This document shows, one piece after another, positions 8,672 to 17,227 of a stretch of 64,000 nt of DNA (its first letter is position 1; each line of letters opens with the position of its first letter). The DNA lies in the NCBI GenBank assembly GCA_947381945.1, contig CANCXM010000008.1, forward strand, positions 1 to 64,000, written 5' to 3'. The stretch comes from an uncultured Muribaculaceae bacterium. GTDB lineage: Bacteria; Bacteroidota; Bacteroidia; Bacteroidales; Muribaculaceae. A program made the position numbers and the translations under genes. A model generated the notes under the pieces. It did no database searches and had not been told where the DNA came from. It saw nothing but the letters and a program-made list of their open reading frames with translations.

Positions 8672-10012
8672 TTATTTTTTCTGATAGCGGATGGCGTTGG
8701 CGGGGAGGTTTTCGCCGTTGGGGCCGAAGGAGAAGAGGGCTTCGTGGGGTTCGACTGTCACCTTCGATTCATCGAGTTTGGAGCGGTCGAGGCCGAAGGT
8801 CTCGATGAAGAAATCATAGACGGCCTGACGTTTGTTGGGACCGAAATCGTGACCTTCATTCGGGAGATGGACATTTGACACCTTGTCCTTTGCATCATAG
8901 AAACCGTAGATTCGCTGAATATAGGGGAACTCATTCTCAGGAACAATGTTTGTCCAGTCCTTTCCGTCGGAAACGATGCGCATGGGGAGCGGAGCGAATG
9001 TGGCTGCAAGCTCGGCATTGCAGGTGTTGCCTCCTGCGCGCATGATGGGCATACCGCTCTCGCAAGGACAACCGCCATCGAAATACGACGAGAGGCTTAC
9101 GACAGGACATGAAGCGGTGTAGCGCGGGTCGATGACCGAAAGGAGGACTGACTGCGAACCGCCGCCTGAACCGCCGTTGACACCCACGCGGGTGGGGTCG
9201 ACATCCTTGCGCTCAATCATGAAATCAAGGATGGAAATACCGTTGAGAGCCTGCACTACCTGCGCCTTGGAGGTATGATGTCCCTCGCTTCCGACCTGAA
9301 GGGCGGATTCGCCCCAGCCGTAAAGGTCATAGTCCACACAGATGGCTCCCATACGGGCAAGAGTGGCGAGACGCTGCTGCTGCGCAGTGTTGTAGCGTCC
9401 GTTGCCGAAATGACCGTTGGGACAGATGATAAGCGGATGCTTTCCCTTGCCTGTCGGCGCATAGATTGACCCACAGACATAGAGGCCGGGCAGTGTCTCA
9501 AGATAGAAATTCTGAACGGTGTAGCCGTCGAACTTCCTCGCTTTTGAAAACACCGGCTTCGCACCTACACGCTGCGCGAGGGCATCGTCGATAGTGAGGA
9601 GTTCGCGCACCTGACGCTTGACAGAGTCGCGGCGCAATTCCCATGAATCCTTGTCGGAGTATAGGGTGTTGAGCCATGCGACGAGCTTCCGGCCGTCGGC
9701 CTCGGTGCGACGCGGATATTCATATTTCTTAAGCTTGTATGTGGTGTCGTTCTGCTTCACGAACTTGAAGTCGAACGGCATGAGCACATTGGTCAATGAT
9801 TCCTCGACCGAATAGGGTCGGATGCGCGAATCTGCGTAGGGAAGCACAAGACCGGTGGTGTCTATGTCGTATTTCAGACGCACATGGAAGCGTTCGCTGA
9901 TTTCATTCAGAACTTCACCGAGCGGACGGCGGAACTGGTTTTCAAAGGTATTCTGTGAAAAAGCGGGGAGCGCCATAAGCGCTGCCCCGAAAAGTATGCC
10001 TGCTGATTTCAT
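8672..10012 (-). CDS. Secreted alpha/beta-hydrolase esterase with an N-terminal STN-like domain (possible CE19-type pectin esterase)
   Basis: The 446-residue product has a signal peptide (cut near AFS-Q, residue 19). Residues ~24-96 ('RPLGEVLNEISERFHVRLKYD' split by ordinary spacing, then 'YSVEESLTNVLMPFDFKF') resemble the STN domain of secretins and TonB-linked proteins. Residues ~165-440 form an alpha/beta-hydrolase with nucleophile elbow GVNGGSGGGS (Ser282) and a likely catalytic His388 in EGHDF. It is last in RG-II train 2, 20 bases after a GH78 gene. From memory the B. thetaiotaomicron RG-II locus has an esterase in a similar place (BT1017, founder of CE19, a pectin methylesterase). Methylester or acetyl specificity is an inference. 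Confidence 0.7.
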   Translation of the reverse strand: MKSAGILFGAALMALPAFSQNTFENQFRRPLGEVLNEISERFHVRLKYDIDTTGLVLPYADSRIRPYSVEESLTNVLMPFDFKFVKQNDTTYKLKKYEYPRRTEADGRKLVAWLNTLYSDKDSWELRRDSVKRQVRELLTIDDALAQRVGAKPVFSKARKFDGYTVQNFYLETLPGLYVCGSIYAPTGKGKHPLIICPNGHFGNGRYNTAQQQRLATLARMGAICVDYDLYGWGESALQVGSEGHHTSKAQVVQALNGISILDFMIERKDVDPTRVGVNGGSGGGSQSVLLSVIDPRYTASCPVVSLSSYFDGGCPCESGMPIMRAGGNTCNAELAATFAPLPMRIVSDGKDWTNIVPENEFPYIQRIYGFYDAKDKVSNVHLPNEGHDFGPNKRQAVYDFFIETFGLDRSKLDESKVTVEPHEALFSFGPNGENLPANAIRYQKK

Positions 10013-10032
10013 TTTGCAGTTATAAGGATGGT

Positions 10033-12795
10033 TTACTTGATTTTTGAGGATAAGGTGTGTCGGCCTGACGACACTTTCACCGGTGAGAGCTGACCGGGCA
10101 TGAACACATCGGCAGTCACGTTGGCCGGGAGAGTGATGTTGATGCTGAAATCATCACCGTTGCGCGCCCATGCGACATCCACATCGCCGTAGAGGGTGGC
10201 TGTGCGTCCGTGGACACTCGTCAAATCACCAACGACCGACGGCTGAATGAGCAGATGCTGCATACCGGGACTTGAATAATCGGTCTTTATGCCGGCAAGC
10301 GAACGGAAAAGCCATTCGTCAATCTGACCCATCATGAAGTGATTCCATGATGAACCTTGACGGGGATCCCACTGCTCGGTGAGGGTCGTGGCACCATACT
10401 GGAGCTGGAAACCGTAGCCGGGAGTGTCGTAATGATTGTGCATCTCATACATCAGCTCGTCGAGTCCGTTGTCGGCAAGTGAGCGGAAGAGGAAGCGGTT
10501 GCCGACATCGCCGGTTGTGAGGCGGACGCCATGTTCACGGATGTCGCCGACAAGATTGTCAATGACCGCCTGACGCTTCTCGTAGGGAACCATGCCGAGG
10601 AAAAGCGGGAAGGCATTGGAGGTCTGGCTGCCCGTTCCGTAGTCGTTGGTCGCAGGGTCAAAGTACTTGCGGTTGAACGATTCGCGCACATTCTGAGCGA
10701 GGAGCCTGAAACGTGAGGCATCCTCATGTTTACCGAGAAGTTCGGCTGCCTTTATCATATAGAGTATGTCCATATAATATTGTGCGGAAGCCACAAGTCC
10801 CACAGGAGTGTTGCGCGAGAAACCGGCCTTGAAATCGCCGTAGTCATACCAGTCACCGAGGCCGAAATCAATCAGATTGTCCTCTGCACGGGTGCCGAGA
10901 TAGTCGAGATAGGCAACCATGTTGGGATAATACTCGCGTATCAGACTGTCGTCACCGTAATTCTCATAATACATCCACGGCGAGATGATGAGAGTCGCAC
11001 CCCATTCGGGAGATTCGGCGAAACCTTCCATTCCGGGCCATTCGAAGATGACATATTGCGGAGCGACGGTCGGAACCATGCCGTTGGGGCGCTGGCTGTC
11101 GGCAATGTCGCGGAGCACTTTCGGGATGTAGGAAGTGAGGTCATAGTTGTAGAAGAGGCTCGGACCGTTGAGATGCACCTGCTCCAGCCATCCGAGTTTC
11201 TCACGGTGGGGACAGTCGGTGAAGACAGACTGCATGTTGCTTCTCTCGGCATTACGGATGAGCTTGTGGGCCGCAGTGAAGATGGGGTTGGAACATTCAA
11301 ACACGCTTCCCTCCTCAGCAGAGTTGTAGATGAAGCAGGAGGTGATATTCTCCACGACAGGAAGTCCGTAGGGATTATATTCTCCGGGGAACACCGCGCC
11401 TTCGAGCTGAATGTAGCGAAAACCGTAGTAGGAGAATCGCGGATGCCAAGTCTCGGGCTCGTAGCTGCGGAGAGTATAGGTGTAGTAATGCTGACGGCCT
11501 GTCTGACGCTGATTTGCGGCGTTTTCATCAGTGATACCTTCGCTCACCACCATAGTCACGGTCTGGCCGGGTTTGCCCTGAAGGGTGATTTCGGGGAAAC
11601 CTGCAAGGTTTTGACCCATGTCAAGAAGGATGGCCGAAGGATCGACGGTGCGTTTGGTCGACTTACATGCAGCCTCAACCTCAGAAGGTGTCAGCTTGTG
11701 GCGTGTCTTGACAGGAAAATGCTCCATAATCTTCACCGGAGGAGCCATCTGGGGGGTCAGCTTGCCTTTGGGTGCGCGCTGCACGACCACGGGCTTCCAG
11801 GCGCTGTCGTTGAATCCGGCTTTGTTCCAACCCGGCTGTTCAAGACGCGCGTCGTAGTCCTCACCGCCATAGATGGAGTGGAAGGTGATGGGGCTGAGGT
11901 CATATTTCCAGTCATCACCGGTAGTGATGACCTCCGAAGAGCCGTCGGTATAGTTGACCACCATTTTCAGCCACAATGTCTCCGGCCCGAAGCCGACGAG
12001 AAGCTTGCTGTAGCGCTTACCACGCACGACATTGTAGAATCCGTTGCCGAGAAGCACACCCATAGCGTTCTCGCCACGGTGAAGCATAGAGGTGACATCG
12101 TAGGTGTTGAAATAGACAGTCTTGTCGTAGTCGCTCCAAAGAGGAGTGAACTCGCCATCGCCGACCTTGTCGCCGTTGATTGAAAGTTCGTAGTGACCGA
12201 GACCGCAGACATAGACCGTGGCATCGGCGATTTTCTTTGGAAGATCGAAATCAGTGCGGAGGATGATGCTGCGCGAGGCCATCGAGTCGACACGTTCCCA
12301 AGCCTCCTTGATTTCGGGGACTTTCCACTTGTCGTAGGTATAATTGCGTCCTTCCGGCAGCTTTGCGTCATCATAACTGATGGCTCCGATCCACTTTCCG
12401 TCGAGGAAAGCACGGTCGGGGGCGAGACGGAACTCCGCTGGCGCGCTCCATGCTGAAGCCTTCTTGTTCTGATCCCACACCTTGACACGCCACGAATAGC
12501 GCGTCATCGGTTCGAGCTTCGGACCGCGATAGTCCACAAGCTGACTTTTGGGTGAAAGCACCTTCTTTGAGTTCCAGACAAGTTTCGACTTGCCTGCCTT
12601 CATCGAATAGACCTCTATCTGATAGGCCGACTGCATGTCACCGTTGGCGCCGGAGAGCTGCCAACCGAAACGCGGAGTCTCGGTGTCGATGGCAAGAGGA
12701 GAATCCGCCATCTCGCAGGTCATGCGCGTCACGTCGAGCGCACTGACCTGCAAAGATGCGAGAAATAAGAGTGTGATATAAAGTATCTGCCTCAT
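10033..12795 (-). CDS. GH78 alpha-L-rhamnosidase
   Basis: The 920-residue secreted protein starts with a signal peptide ending near VSA-L. Residues 20-130 are a fibronectin-III-like N-terminal module, ~180-300 and ~340-480 match the beta-sandwich modules of bacterial rhamnosidases, and ~490-830 is the (alpha/alpha)6 barrel. The signature DCPHREKLGWLEQ (527-539) carries the likely acid Glu532, and TTLTEQWDP carries the likely base Glu807. A C-terminal beta-sandwich follows. Known GH78 enzymes release terminal alpha-L-rhamnose. RG-II has such units on chains B and C, and the position next to the GH143-GH142 gene points to RG-II, although the exact linkage is unknown. It lies 21 bases after the GH143-GH142 gene and 20 bases before the esterase. 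Confidence 0.88.
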   Translation of the reverse strand: MRQILYITLLFLASLQVSALDVTRMTCEMADSPLAIDTETPRFGWQLSGANGDMQSAYQIEVYSMKAGKSKLVWNSKKVLSPKSQLVDYRGPKLEPMTRYSWRVKVWDQNKKASAWSAPAEFRLAPDRAFLDGKWIGAISYDDAKLPEGRNYTYDKWKVPEIKEAWERVDSMASRSIILRTDFDLPKKIADATVYVCGLGHYELSINGDKVGDGEFTPLWSDYDKTVYFNTYDVTSMLHRGENAMGVLLGNGFYNVVRGKRYSKLLVGFGPETLWLKMVVNYTDGSSEVITTGDDWKYDLSPITFHSIYGGEDYDARLEQPGWNKAGFNDSAWKPVVVQRAPKGKLTPQMAPPVKIMEHFPVKTRHKLTPSEVEAACKSTKRTVDPSAILLDMGQNLAGFPEITLQGKPGQTVTMVVSEGITDENAANQRQTGRQHYYTYTLRSYEPETWHPRFSYYGFRYIQLEGAVFPGEYNPYGLPVVENITSCFIYNSAEEGSVFECSNPIFTAAHKLIRNAERSNMQSVFTDCPHREKLGWLEQVHLNGPSLFYNYDLTSYIPKVLRDIADSQRPNGMVPTVAPQYVIFEWPGMEGFAESPEWGATLIISPWMYYENYGDDSLIREYYPNMVAYLDYLGTRAEDNLIDFGLGDWYDYGDFKAGFSRNTPVGLVASAQYYMDILYMIKAAELLGKHEDASRFRLLAQNVRESFNRKYFDPATNDYGTGSQTSNAFPLFLGMVPYEKRQAVIDNLVGDIREHGVRLTTGDVGNRFLFRSLADNGLDELMYEMHNHYDTPGYGFQLQYGATTLTEQWDPRQGSSWNHFMMGQIDEWLFRSLAGIKTDYSSPGMQHLLIQPSVVGDLTSVHGRTATLYGDVDVAWARNGDDFSINITLPANVTADVFMPGQLSPVKVSSGRHTLSSKIK

Positions 12796-12816
12796 GTCAA
12801 TTATCGGTTTTGACGG

Positions 12817-15800
12817 TTAGAGAACATCCTTGCAGACAAGGCGTTCGAGCTTGGGTGCATGACCGACCTCCTTGCCGTCGACATAGACGCGCAGACCGCT
12901 GCCCTTATGGTAACGCTGTCCGTCCTTGTCCCAGAGGATGGTCACATTACGGCCATGGTAAGGCACGTTGTCGAGACAGAACCAGTCCCATGTCCCGTCG
13001 GGGATGAGGGGATTGACCTCGATGGTGTTGTCGTTGCGGGGACGCAGACCGACCAGACCTGTAATCACAAGGTCGTTGAAAGTCGAATGGTTGTAGTAGC
13101 GGCTGCGTTCCTGGTCACCCTTGAGCCAATAGCCGGTCACTTCGTCGAGATATTCCCCGATGTAGGGACGGCCACGGTGGTGCTGCGACTCGACATAGCG
13201 TTTCATCTGTGCAAAGTATGTGCTGTCGGTCACCACGGGATTCTCCTCATTGTTGAGATAGTTGGCAAGAGCTGTGAGGGTCTGAGCGGAAGCGAAAGGC
13301 CAGATGGCACCGTCCCACTCACACTTGCCGACACCACGGGTGCGGAATTCTGGATGGCGGCGTTCGGCTGTGGTCAGACCGTAGGGGGCTGAGAATCCCT
13401 TCTCATCGTTGAGCTGAAGCCAAGCCTCGTCATAGACACCCTTGTCGGGGAGGTTGAAGTACCAGGGGATATAGCCGATGGCCTCGCGGGCACGGGCGCA
13501 GGTGTCGCCACGCACTGTCTCGAAGAAGGAATCCTCCTTGCTCCAGAGGCGTGACTGCACAAGATTCTTGATTTCCTCGGCCTTCTGCTCATAGAGCTGC
13601 TGCTCGTCCTTCTTGCCGAGTTTCTCGGCAATGGCTGCGAGGGCCTTGGCGTTGCCATACATATAGGAGTTGATGGTCGGGCGGGCATATTTCTTCTTGC
13701 GTCCGCCGCTGATGCTCTCCTCCATGCCGTCCTGCACGTCGCCCTGCCAGTAAAGACCGTTGGGCAGACGGTGGGAGCTTTCCCAACGTTCATATTCAGC
13801 CTTAAGGTCAGGATACATCTTGGCAAGCGCGTCGAGGTCGCCATCCACGAGATAACGGTTGTAGACAGCATCCGGATTCCATGAGCTGAACTTCATCATC
13901 TTGTTCATCGGAGCTCCATCGTTGCCGTGATACCAGGTGTTGATGATACCGTCGAGATACTTCGGGTCGCGCAGCCAGCGGCTTTCATAGATGTGGTGGC
14001 CGATGGCACAGGCAATCAGATTGTATTTGTCGGCATAGCTGCGGTCAACGAGGAATTCAGTCATACCATAGCCCACCGGTGTATCCTTAATGTGCTTGCG
14101 CAGTGTCCACCAACGGTAGTAGTACATCTCCTCCATATCCTCATCGGGACACTCGAAGAGAGGCACATTTTCCTTCATCCATGCGGACGATTCGGAGTTG
14201 GGGATGGCCTGAACGATATTCTCATCCTCCATGTCGTTGAAATAGTCCACATGGTGGGCGAAATCATCGTATTTCAGCACTGCGGCAGTGCCGTCAACAT
14301 CGCGCGACGAGCTCTTGAAGTTGGCGATGCGGTAGACGGCTTCCTTGTCGACATCGTTGGCGCGGGGCATATCGTTCTGCTGATCGGCCTCGGTGTCAAC
14401 ATTCGGGAAATTGGAATGACCACCGGTGCGGAATACCACGCGCTCAACTTCCTTGACCGGAGCGAAGAGCATACGGGTAGCTTTCTTCTCGCCGTTGACA
14501 TAGACCGTAGAGTTGCGGTTGTCGAGGGTCAGGTCAACCTTTACATGATAAGGTTTGCCCGGTTCGTAGTTGAGAATCTTGCCGTAGCGCGCTCCACCCT
14601 TCGAGCGGAATTCACCTTCGGGAGTGAGGTCGAGGCGGGCGCAGGCTGTGCCCTCGTCGTCGACAAACTCAATCATGAGCGTGCCGTGGTCGTTCTGCTC
14701 GGCCATGAGGTCAAACTCAACAGTGAGTTCACGCGTCGGCGGAATCTTGCGTTCAACCTTAGAAACGTCAAACGGATCCTTGTCGGCGAGTGTCAACCAT
14801 GTCTTGCCGTCCTTCTCCTGCAGAGATACAGGTGCCCAGACGGGAGAATAGATGTTCCACATCGTCAGGTCGGAAAGATTCTTGAAGTCTGCGAAATTCT
14901 CATCGGCATGTTCGGTAGCGACAAGCTCGACGGGAACAGGCACGCGGGCCACCCACATGTCCTCCTTACCGACACTGTAGGTCACCCAAAGGTCGCCGTC
15001 GGGAGGAGTGCCGTTGCCCTCCTGAATACCGCGCACATACTGCGGACCGAACGACTTGTATTGTCCGGCATAGCGCATCGGAGGAACCTCACCGTGGACA
15101 AGGTTGAGGGTAGTATAGTCAAGACCGTCGCCACTGAGCGAGATTGCGAGAGGCCAGCGGAATTCCGAAGGATTATAGACAGTGGCGTATGTGCCGTCGC
15201 TGAGTTTCTGACCCCAGATTTTGGCGTTGCTGTTAACGAAACCTTTGGCACGTGCGACCGGTTCATACCATGTGTTGCCGCCATCCTTGCTGACAGAGGT
15301 CAGGGCGTGTTTCCAGAGAGCTGCGATGTTGCCGTCGGGAAGGGTGTACCAACTGAAAGCCTTGTAGGGTTTCTGCAAGGGAATCATCGGGTCGTTGCGG
15401 TCAGCCTCCTCGACGAACTGCATACGGTAGAGGGGATTTGCGAGAATCTCCTCGCAGGCTTCACGGAACGCCTTGTCCTTGCTCTTCTTATAGTTGGGAT
15501 AGAGGGTATTTTTCTCGTTGAAGTCGTGATTGTAGTAGATAAAGTAGATTGGACCGAAAGTGCCGTCGGGATTTATCTCACGGACCACACGACCGATGCC
15601 GTTGCCGTCATTGGGGTCATCCTTATGGTGGAGGGCAATACCATAGTTGCCGATGGCAAGAAGTTTGCCGGACTTCGACACATAGAAACCGACACGCTGG
15701 TGCATCACCGCATCCTGACCGGAAGCTGTCTGCTCGATTCCTTCCTTCTTGAATCCGTCGGGGACAGGATAGACAGGGAAAAGAATCTGAGGAGCGCTCC

Positions 15801-16140
15801 AATTGTAGCCGTCCTCTGATGTCTGCAAAAGTGTGCGTCCGCCACCCACATGCTCGTCAACCGGATTGGACAGATAGTGCATGTAGAATTTGCCGTTCCA
15901 ATAGGCCATCATCGGCTGATGGTTGTAGGTCCAGCCGTTGTCGTTGGGCGAATAGAGGTCATAGCGGCGGTTGGCGCGCATGGTCTGGATGTTGTGGACA
16001 CCCACCGCAGGGGTCAGGCCTCCGTCATGACGGTTGGGATTCGAGAGCTTCGTCCCGGTATAGTGAATGAGGTCCTCGGCATTCATGCCTCCGGCTGCCA
16101 TGAAGGCAGCGGCGATGAGGACGAGTCTTGAGATTTTCAT
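12817..16140 (-). CDS. GH143-GH142 fusion: DHA hydrolase plus beta-L-arabinofuranosidase (RG-II chain D)
   Basis: The 1107-residue protein has a signal peptide (MKISRLVLIAAAFMAAGGMNA). Residues ~25-410 form a sialidase-like beta-propeller with Asp-box-like repeats (TSEDGYNWSAP, SKDGGNTWYEP). Residues ~430-620 look like a lectin-type beta-sandwich, and ~640-1107 form an (alpha/alpha)6 barrel rich in aromatic motifs. This order matches my memory of BT1020, in which a GH143 module releases 2-keto-3-deoxy-D-lyxo-heptulosaric acid (DHA) and a GH142 module removes the beta-L-Araf capping it. One chain would therefore dismantle RG-II chain D. The start codon overlaps the stop of the preceding GH43-like gene by 4 bases (ATGA), suggesting translational coupling. 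Confidence 0.82.
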   Translation of the reverse strand: MKISRLVLIAAAFMAAGGMNAEDLIHYTGTKLSNPNRHDGGLTPAVGVHNIQTMRANRRYDLYSPNDNGWTYNHQPMMAYWNGKFYMHYLSNPVDEHVGGGRTLLQTSEDGYNWSAPQILFPVYPVPDGFKKEGIEQTASGQDAVMHQRVGFYVSKSGKLLAIGNYGIALHHKDDPNDGNGIGRVVREINPDGTFGPIYFIYYNHDFNEKNTLYPNYKKSKDKAFREACEEILANPLYRMQFVEEADRNDPMIPLQKPYKAFSWYTLPDGNIAALWKHALTSVSKDGGNTWYEPVARAKGFVNSNAKIWGQKLSDGTYATVYNPSEFRWPLAISLSGDGLDYTTLNLVHGEVPPMRYAGQYKSFGPQYVRGIQEGNGTPPDGDLWVTYSVGKEDMWVARVPVPVELVATEHADENFADFKNLSDLTMWNIYSPVWAPVSLQEKDGKTWLTLADKDPFDVSKVERKIPPTRELTVEFDLMAEQNDHGTLMIEFVDDEGTACARLDLTPEGEFRSKGGARYGKILNYEPGKPYHVKVDLTLDNRNSTVYVNGEKKATRMLFAPVKEVERVVFRTGGHSNFPNVDTEADQQNDMPRANDVDKEAVYRIANFKSSSRDVDGTAAVLKYDDFAHHVDYFNDMEDENIVQAIPNSESSAWMKENVPLFECPDEDMEEMYYYRWWTLRKHIKDTPVGYGMTEFLVDRSYADKYNLIACAIGHHIYESRWLRDPKYLDGIINTWYHGNDGAPMNKMMKFSSWNPDAVYNRYLVDGDLDALAKMYPDLKAEYERWESSHRLPNGLYWQGDVQDGMEESISGGRKKKYARPTINSYMYGNAKALAAIAEKLGKKDEQQLYEQKAEEIKNLVQSRLWSKEDSFFETVRGDTCARAREAIGYIPWYFNLPDKGVYDEAWLQLNDEKGFSAPYGLTTAERRHPEFRTRGVGKCEWDGAIWPFASAQTLTALANYLNNEENPVVTDSTYFAQMKRYVESQHHRGRPYIGEYLDEVTGYWLKGDQERSRYYNHSTFNDLVITGLVGLRPRNDNTIEVNPLIPDGTWDWFCLDNVPYHGRNVTILWDKDGQRYHKGSGLRVYVDGKEVGHAPKLERLVCKDVL

Positions 16141-17096
16141 TTTTTCTGTGCTGATTCGAGAAGATTATTGACTACTGAACGGGGAGCGCGGAAAATGGTG
16201 CCGTGCTTGTGGTCCTTGGGTACGCTCACGCTGTCGGTGACATCAGTGAAGTTGACGAAATCCTTGGTTTTGTGGGCGCTGTAGATGAATTTCTTGTATG
16301 TGTCGTAGTAGATATAGTAATCATCACCGACCTTGACAACGGAGGGACCTTCGGTGAACGATTCCGTGAAGGGCTCGGAAGCCGCGCTCCACGGGCCTTC
16401 GGGAGCTTTGGCGAAGGCAACCTTGATGTTACGGTTGGGGCGGGTGTTATCCTTGACCACCATCACATAATCTTCCGGACCACGCTTAACCACAACCGCG
16501 TCAATGCAACTGAAACCGGGGTCATAGAAGAGCTTAGGTTCAGAGAAAGTCTCGAAATCCTTTGTGGTGACATAGTAGAGACGATGGTTATTCTTCTCAT
16601 CCTCGACACCGACATCAAAACCGGCATCGACGACGCAGGAAGCATAGATGACCATGAACTGATCCTTCACATCATCATAGAAAAGTTCGGGAGCCCATAG
16701 ATTCTGGGTCGAGGCGATGGAATCCATGGCAGGAATGCGGCGCTGCTCGCTCCAATGAATGAGGTCTTTTGAATTTGCATAACCGAATCCGGTGTCACCC
16801 TTCCATGCGATGGTCCAGACGAGGTGATAGGTGCTGTCGGGGCCGACCACAATCGAGGGATCGCGCATGATGTTCATGCCGATTTCAGGTTTGAGCCATG
16901 TTCCGGCAATGCTGTCCCAATGTATGCCGTCCTCGCTATAGAGGAAGCGGAGACCTTCATCGGCGGGTTCATGGAATGAGGTGAACATGTATAAATCCTC
17001 CTCAGGAGCATCCTGAGTCCTGGTTGAGGAAGAACTGCATGAGTAGAGACCCATGCTGAGCCCGATGGTTGCTATAGCTGCTGTAAGAATTCTCAT
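16137..17096 (-). CDS. GH43-like five-bladed beta-propeller lipoprotein
   Basis: The 319-residue product has a lipobox LYSC (Cys20) followed by a Ser-rich tether, so it is predicted to be lipid-anchored. The body reads like a clan GH-F/J beta-propeller: 'YMFTSFHEPADEGLRFLYS', 'MRDPSIVVGPDSTYHLVWT' with the typical RDP strand, 'LWAPELFYDD' with the WAPE motif of GH43 and relatives, and 'FTEGPSVVKVGDDYYIYYD' with the EGP motif. The Asp of RDP, the Asp/Glu of WAPE and the Glu of EGP are the expected catalytic positions. Family GH43 or a close relative is likely; the sugar removed is unknown. Its stop overlaps the GH143-GH142 start (ATGA), tying it to chain-D processing or to general RG-II degradation. 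Confidence 0.78.
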   Translation of the reverse strand: MRILTAAIATIGLSMGLYSCSSSSTRTQDAPEEDLYMFTSFHEPADEGLRFLYSEDGIHWDSIAGTWLKPEIGMNIMRDPSIVVGPDSTYHLVWTIAWKGDTGFGYANSKDLIHWSEQRRIPAMDSIASTQNLWAPELFYDDVKDQFMVIYASCVVDAGFDVGVEDEKNNHRLYYVTTKDFETFSEPKLFYDPGFSCIDAVVVKRGPEDYVMVVKDNTRPNRNIKVAFAKAPEGPWSAASEPFTESFTEGPSVVKVGDDYYIYYDTYKKFIYSAHKTKDFVNFTDVTDSVSVPKDHKHGTIFRAPRSVVNNLLESAQKK

Positions 17097-17112
17097 GATT
17101 TTATTGAATTTT

Positions 17113-17213
17113 GGAAAGACACAGAAATATGTGTGACATCAGATAGAATGTTTAGAGGTATGTTAAGCAAAAAACTTTGTTTCTTCTGACCATATCTCTT
17201 TCTGTGCCTTTCC
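17113..17213 (-). repeat. Intergenic hairpin between GH78-GH33 and the GH43-like gene
   Basis: Arms 17113-17130 and 17192-17213 pair imperfectly (GGAAAGACACAGAAATAT with ATATCTCTTTCTGTGCCTTTCC). The T-rich TTTGTTTCTT core and TGTGCNTTT element are shared with hairpins at 22681-22771 and 26496-26609. It directly follows the GH78-GH33 stop in the direction of transcription. It may attenuate transcription or protect mRNA ends. Confidence 0.5.
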
Positions 17214-17227
17214 TTGTTTATAACCGG

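Noticed and set aside
10726..12183. Plus-strand frame (485 codons) opposite the GH78 gene
   Set aside because: It lies wholly within GH78 on the other strand and shows no recognisable motif.
13927..15819. Long plus-strand frame (630 codons) opposite the GH143-GH142 gene
   Set aside because: It is fully antisense to a gene with clear domains and signal peptide; its translation is low-complexity Val/Gly/His-rich as expected of a GC-rich shadow frame.
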